A program made the translations under genes and the position numbers. 64,000 nt of DNA, from NCBI GenBank assembly GCA_030024085.1, contig JASEJE010000002.1, forward strand, positions 1 through 64,000, in the 5' to 3' direction. Within the stretch, counting starts at the first letter, position 1, and every line of letters begins with the position of its first letter. The notes below the pieces were generated by a model. That model had not been told where the DNA came from. It did not search any database and was given only the letters and a program-made list of their open reading frames with translations. This DNA is from Bacillota bacterium (GTDB lineage Bacteria > Bacillota > SHA-98 > UBA4971). This document shows, in pieces, positions 60,291 through 64,000 of the stretch.

Positions 60291-61715
60291 CCCAATGAGG
60301 CTCGCGAATTCGAGCCGTACCAGCCGTTTCCCCGTGATGAGCCTCGGGGCGAACTGTTTCTTGCAGGAGACGAACCAGTAGAGCGACACAACTCCGAGCC
60401 AGACAAGGCCCGAAATGAAGCCGACGCGCTGCCCCGGCACGAACGGCAGCGTCAGGATGACGCCGGTGATGAGAGCCACGGTCATCCATGAGGTGTATGG
60501 GTATCCAGGCATCTTGAACTTGAGCGCCGACGGGTCCCGCGCGAAGATCCGGCGGCGCATGTATACCTGGGACAGGCTTATGATGAGCCAGGAGAACAGA
60601 AACCCGAACCCCCCGATCCCCGTGATATAGAGAAACGCCGTCTTCGGCACCAGGTAGTACAGGATGACCCCGACGTAGAGAAAGAAGGTGCTTCCAACGA
60701 CGGCGAGATACGGGACGCGGGACTTCCTCCCGAGCCGCGTGAAGAACCTGGGGGCTGCCCCGGCCTCTGCCAGCGAGTAGAGCATCCGCGAGCTTGTGTA
60801 AAGCCCGGAGTTCATGCTCGACAGGGCGGCCGTGATGACCACGAAGTTCATGATGTCGGCGGCTGCGGGGATCCTGAGGAGCTGGTATACACGGACGAAG
60901 GGGCTCGCCCCGAGGCCCACTTCGAACCAGGGTATGGTGCCCACGAGCACGGTCATGGATCCGATGTAAAGGACGATGGTCCTGAGGGCGACGCCGTTCA
61001 CCGCCCGGGGCACGCTGGTCGCAGGGTCCTCGGTCTCGGCTGCGGCCACCCCGATGACCTCCGTCCCGCCGTATGCCACCATCACCATGACCATGGCCAG
61101 GAGCACGCCGGCGATGCCCTTCGGCGCGAAGCCTCCGTGCCCGACGTAGTTCCTGAGGCCGACCGGGGTGAAAGGCCCGATTCCGAGTATGACAGCCCCG
61201 CCTATCAAGATGAAGGCCACTATGGCCACGACCTTGATCATGGCGAACCAGAACTCGAACTCGCCGAACGACCTGACGCTGGCGAGGTTCACGATCGTCA
61301 TGGCCACGGCGAAGACGAGGCCGAAGACGAGCGCAAGCTCGGGCGAGACCCAGAGGCGCATGTATGTCGATGCGGCCACGATCTCGGCGGACATGATGAC
61401 CACCCAGGCGATCCAGTAGGTCCAACCGACCACGTAGCCGGCGTATGGGTGCAGGGATTCCGCCGCGTATGTGCGAAACGAGCCCTCCACGGGCTCGGCC
61501 ACGGACATCTCGGCGAGAGCGAGCATCACCATCATCATGATGACGCCGCCGAGCGCGAAGGACAGGATGACGGCCGGGCCGGCGAGTCTCACCGTGGCCG
61601 CACTGCCGAGGAACATCCCCACCCCAATGACCCCGCCGATGGATATCATCGAGAGGTGGCGCGAGGCAAGGCCGCGGCGAAGTCCGCTCTCGCCGGAAGA
61701 GGCCAACGAATTCAC
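60123..61715 (-). CDS. Amino-acid permease (APC superfamily)
   Basis: Inner-membrane amino-acid/proton transporter. LSMISIGGVIGVGMFLGSAA then TVRLAGPAVILSFALGG is the first-span APC signature; about twelve spans follow up to VIYWFVSCKKQF-like VVSLYWFVSCKKQFAPRLIT. The last 80 residues are hydrophilic and overlap spoIID antisense. The start is weakly defined: GTG 61715 has no strong ribosome site. The substrate is not known. Confidence 0.9.
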   Translation of the reverse strand: MNSLASSGESGLRRGLASRHLSMISIGGVIGVGMFLGSAATVRLAGPAVILSFALGGVIMMMVMLALAEMSVAEPVEGSFRTYAAESLHPYAGYVVGWTYWIAWVVIMSAEIVAASTYMRLWVSPELALVFGLVFAVAMTIVNLASVRSFGEFEFWFAMIKVVAIVAFILIGGAVILGIGPFTPVGLRNYVGHGGFAPKGIAGVLLAMVMVMVAYGGTEVIGVAAAETEDPATSVPRAVNGVALRTIVLYIGSMTVLVGTIPWFEVGLGASPFVRVYQLLRIPAAADIMNFVVITAALSSMNSGLYTSSRMLYSLAEAGAAPRFFTRLGRKSRVPYLAVVGSTFFLYVGVILYYLVPKTAFLYITGIGGFGFLFSWLIISLSQVYMRRRIFARDPSALKFKMPGYPYTSWMTVALITGVILTLPFVPGQRVGFISGLVWLGVVSLYWFVSCKKQFAPRLITGKRLVRLEFASLIGLPTLERDIRGGEVSRRDASAGVPLTGDSLTGSSAGNRIGDDIGDGPGTGARRNDG

Positions 61716-61837
61716 CCCGCACGCTAGGATTTCCGCGCTCCGCGTCGAATATTCAATCGTGGCGCGTAAAGCGCGCTCCCGGGGTCGCGAAACCCCGGTG
61801 CAGGACCCGTCCGGGTCCGATAGGAGGTGGGCGTCCC

Positions 61838-62641
61838 ATGGACAGGACAGCGTGCCGGCTTGCCGCCATCCTCGTCCTGTCTTCGGCCATGCTTACCGGC
61901 TGCCTCCCGAAGGTGCGTGAGGAAGCCAGGGACCCCTCGGATCTCTTCCGGGCCGCGGTGGACAATACATTCGCCCTGAAGAGCGTGCGAGTGGTCGAGG
62001 AGACGGCATTCCCGTCCTCCGAAAAGCTGCTCCCTGCTCGCGAGGCGAAGGCGCTCGGCACGGGGATATGGACGCGCGTCGTGGAGTTCGTGGTGCCCGA
62101 CCGGGTTCACTATTCCTCGTCGTCCGAGGACGGAGGGATAGAGGCGTACCGCGTGGGATCGTCCATGGCATACAGGCTCACCGATCTTGAGGGACCTGGC
62201 GGTGAGCCAGGTGGGGCAGGCAACGGGGGATGGGTCCGGGTGGAGCGTGCCGCGGACGTGAAGGACGAGGCGGTGCGCTCGGAGCTCGAATGGCTCGCTG
62301 GAGTGACAGGGGTAGAGAGCATCCTCGATGGCGGACTGCGTGAGGTGGAGAACGTCACGAGAACCGGGGAGGAAGACGTCGAGCGCGTGCGCTGCGCCGT
62401 CCTCAGCTTTGACAGCCCGACCTGGCTTGCGCGCTTTGAGGCGAGTCTCGCGGAGGCAGGGATCAACGCGAAGCCGGTGAAATACGAGATAAGGGCGTGG
62501 GTGACCTCGAGGGGCGAACCGCTCATCTACAAGATCGAGGACATGTGGGTGTACCAGGAGCCGGGGTCGGGCGTCTACGAGTACACGATAAGCACGAGGG
62601 TGCTCGAGCCTATCCCGGACCTTCGTATAGAGCTTCCCTGA
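61838..62641 (+). CDS. Outer-surface lipoprotein of unknown function
   Basis: Signal peptide with lipobox: AAILVLSSAMLTGC, Cys22. The mature protein is about 246 residues with beta-rich segments (VRVVEETAFPSSEKL, VVEFVVPDRVHYSSSSEDGG, YRLTDLEG, ALSF-like CAVLSFDSPTWLARFEASLA, IRAWVTSRGEPLIYKIEDMW) that recall LppX/LolA-like or outer-leaflet lipoproteins. No specific family recognised. ATG 61838 follows AGGAGGTG. It lies alone between the permease and the tup genes. Confidence 0.7.
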   Translation: MDRTACRLAAILVLSSAMLTGCLPKVREEARDPSDLFRAAVDNTFALKSVRVVEETAFPSSEKLLPAREAKALGTGIWTRVVEFVVPDRVHYSSSSEDGGIEAYRVGSSMAYRLTDLEGPGGEPGGAGNGGWVRVERAADVKDEAVRSELEWLAGVTGVESILDGGLREVENVTRTGEEDVERVRCAVLSFDSPTWLARFEASLAEAGINAKPVKYEIRAWVTSRGEPLIYKIEDMWVYQEPGSGVYEYTISTRVLEPIPDLRIELP

Positions 62642-62877
62642 TGGCCAGCGAAGCGTGCGGGCGTGGGGAAGCAGGGAAGGAGGCGGTTCCCGGGGTACGG
62701 GTTGACAGGACATGTGCTATACTTGAGTCAAGCTGCGAAGTTACACTCCGAGTCACGACGCCTGCACCTTTCATGGATGGCGCGTGACCGGCAGCCGCGA
62801 GGGGCTCGTCCTTGCGGCTCGAGGGTCTGCCGGGAAACCGGCACGCCTCCCATCATTGGAAAGGAGATGTAAAGACC

Positions 62878-63759
62878 ATGTCAGGTTTCACACGTCCCCC
62901 GCTTGCTCCTGCAAGACGCCGGCTTGTCCTGTTTCTGGTGATCCTGGGTATCGTCGGGACGATCCCCGGTGCTGCCGCGGCGACGCCCACAAGCCGTGAG
63001 GTTATCCTGGCCACCACCACGAGCACCCAGGACAGCGGCCTTCTGGACGTGCTCATCCCCATGTTCGAACGCAAGACCGGGTACATAGTGAAGACAATCG
63101 CCGTTGGCACCGGCCAGGCCCTCGCGCTCGGGGCGCGGGGCGAGGCCGATGTGCTCCTGTGCCACGCACCTGCGGCCGAGATGGAACTTGTACAAAGCGG
63201 GGCTGCGACAAATCGCAAGCTCGTGATGCACAACGATTTCGTGATCGTGGGCCCGGCGGGCGATCCCGCTGGCATATGCGGCCTTAAGTCGGCGGCGGAG
63301 GCTTTCAAGAAGATCGCCGCGGCGCAGGCCGTGTTCGTGTCGCGCGGCGACGACTCCGGCACCCACAAGAAGGAGAAGGAGATCTGGGCGAAGGCCGGCG
63401 TGAAGCCCGCAGGGCGCTGGTACCAGGAGGCCGGGGCCGGGATGGGGCAGACGCTCAACATCGCGTCTGAGAAAGAGGGTTACACGCTTACCGACCGGGC
63501 CACATACCTTGCGCTCAAGAAGCATCTGGGCCTCAAGATCCTCGTGCAGGGGGACGGGGCGCTCCTCAACATCTACCACGTGATGCAGGTGAACCCCGAG
63601 AAGTTCGACAAGGTGAACGGGCCGGGGGCCCTCGCTTTCGTGGACTTCATGGTGGCTGAGAGCACCCAGAAGATCATAGGTTCGTTCGGCGTCAAGGAGT
63701 ACGGCGAGCCGCTCTTCTTCGCCGACGCCGGCAAGGGCGAGAACGAGCTCGGGCGGTGA
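62878..63759 (+). CDS. tupA: Tungstate ABC transporter substrate-binding protein TupA
   Basis: Binds tungstate outside the membrane. Signal peptide RRLVLFLVILGIVGTIPGAA. The mature N-terminus REVILATTTSTQDSGLLDVL is the TupA hallmark, then KTIAVGTGQALALGARGEAD, VLLCHAPAAEMELVQSGAAT, FVSRGDDSGTHKKEKEIWAK and RWYQEAGAGMGQTLNIASEK. ATG 62878 follows AAAGGAGATG; the track start is 22 codons too early. Tungstate uptake suggests tungsten-containing oxidoreductases in this organism. Confidence 0.94.
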   Translation: MSGFTRPPLAPARRRLVLFLVILGIVGTIPGAAAATPTSREVILATTTSTQDSGLLDVLIPMFERKTGYIVKTIAVGTGQALALGARGEADVLLCHAPAAEMELVQSGAATNRKLVMHNDFVIVGPAGDPAGICGLKSAAEAFKKIAAAQAVFVSRGDDSGTHKKEKEIWAKAGVKPAGRWYQEAGAGMGQTLNIASEKEGYTLTDRATYLALKKHLGLKILVQGDGALLNIYHVMQVNPEKFDKVNGPGALAFVDFMVAESTQKIIGSFGVKEYGEPLFFADAGKGENELGR

Positions 63760-63766
63760 GGCGCGT

Positions 63767-64000
63767 TTGGATCTTATCGTGGAAGGCGTCGTCAAAGCGT
63801 TCTGGCTTCTCGTGAAGGTAGATCGCGAGGTGGTGCGGATCACCCTGCTCACCCTGCAGGTGTCGGGGCTTGCAACCCTTATAGCTGTGGTGGTGGGGGT
63901 GCCTCTCGGGACGGCGCTTGCCCTCTCCACGTTTCGCGGGCGGCAGGTTGCGGTGAGCCTCGTGAACACCGGCATGGGCCTCCCGCCCGTGGTCGTGGGG
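63767..64000 (+). CDS. tupB: Tungstate ABC transporter permease TupB (partial, runs off right edge)
   Basis: TTG 63767 starts LDLIVEGVVKAFWLLVKVDR then EVVRITLLTLQVSGLATLIA, VVVGVPLGTALALSTFRGRQ and LVNTGMGLPPVVVG. It is the first 78 codons of a molybdate/tungstate-type permease; the span and GxPLGxxLAL loop are typical. GGTGAGG precedes the start at close spacing. Seven bases after tupA, so one operon. Confidence 0.9.
   Translation, partial: MDLIVEGVVKAFWLLVKVDREVVRITLLTLQVSGLATLIAVVVGVPLGTALALSTFRGRQVAVSLVNTGMGLPPVVVG

Noticed and set aside
62702-62723. Promoter TTGACA...TATACT before tupA
   Set aside because: The spacer is only 10 bases, too short for a sigma-A promoter.

Overview
The window looks like the chromosome of a GC-rich, spore-lineage Bacillota (Firmicutes), probably from a deep or thermophilic clade. 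That rests on a T-box leader, a complete RsbR-S-T-X stressosome module, FapA and SpoIID-type proteins, MazE/MazF of the Bacillus EndoA type, TsaE/TsaB/RimI/TsaD in one operon, ComB, a DUF134 regulator, sigma-A promoters with TTGACA/TATAAT boxes, and frequent GTG and TTG starts with strong GGAGG sites. No species is claimed.

Layout. 1-1133: right end of a palindrome-array element, then decayed DNA. 1134-6088: a GH13 cyclomaltodextrinase/neopullulanase, a histidine-type T-box leader with an amino-acid ABC binding protein and permease, and tRNA-Arg(TCT). 6777-15690: a long signalling operon, rsbR-rsbS-rsbT-rsbX, a histidine kinase with an RsbU-type RsbT-docking domain, a response regulator, a REC-PAS-HD-GYP-ATPase fusion, two STAS proteins, a SpoIIE-type phosphatase and a FapA protein. 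Stress sensing appears to be wired into a phosphorelay and c-di-GMP turnover rather than directly into a sigma factor. 15816-19398: iron alcohol dehydrogenase, gene remnants and a GH4 glycosidase. 19569-26090: SNF2 helicase, SWIM protein, DUF134 regulator, and decayed NifU-like and FMN-dehydrogenase genes. 26091-36061 (minus): a LacI-controlled sugar operon with an unassigned 923-aa protein, ABC binding protein, two permeases and a GH5-like hydrolase. 36393-41667: a mobile-element-rich zone with DUF1848, an MNT/HEPN toxin-antitoxin locus whose HEPN gene is broken, and a PadR / Cys-His peptide / split-permease operon. 42240-45083: CorA and a PAS-GGDEF protein. 45482-51753 (minus): amide hydrolases (PuuD-like, asparaginase II, DppA, M20, D-aminoacylase) interrupted by small elements. 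51942-52575: mazEF. 52946-60290: tsaE-tsaB-rimI-tsaD, a triple DnaA box, LCP, comB and a SpoIID-like gene. 60123-64000: amino-acid permease, lipoprotein, tupA and partial tupB.

The most striking non-genic signal is a set of short non-autonomous elements flanked by TA. One class is about 190-207 bp (at least seven well-bounded copies or short derivatives, plus partial ones). A second class is about 610 bp and consists of a roughly 30-bp-phased array of TGAYGTACGTCA-like palindromes between inverted ends. Removing the insertions restores a HEPN reading frame at one site and a textbook signal peptide at another. No transposase is in the window. A second genome-level oddity is in-frame hexanucleotide low-complexity insertion in conserved enzymes (TsaE, TsaB, M20, LacI, STAS, SNF2).
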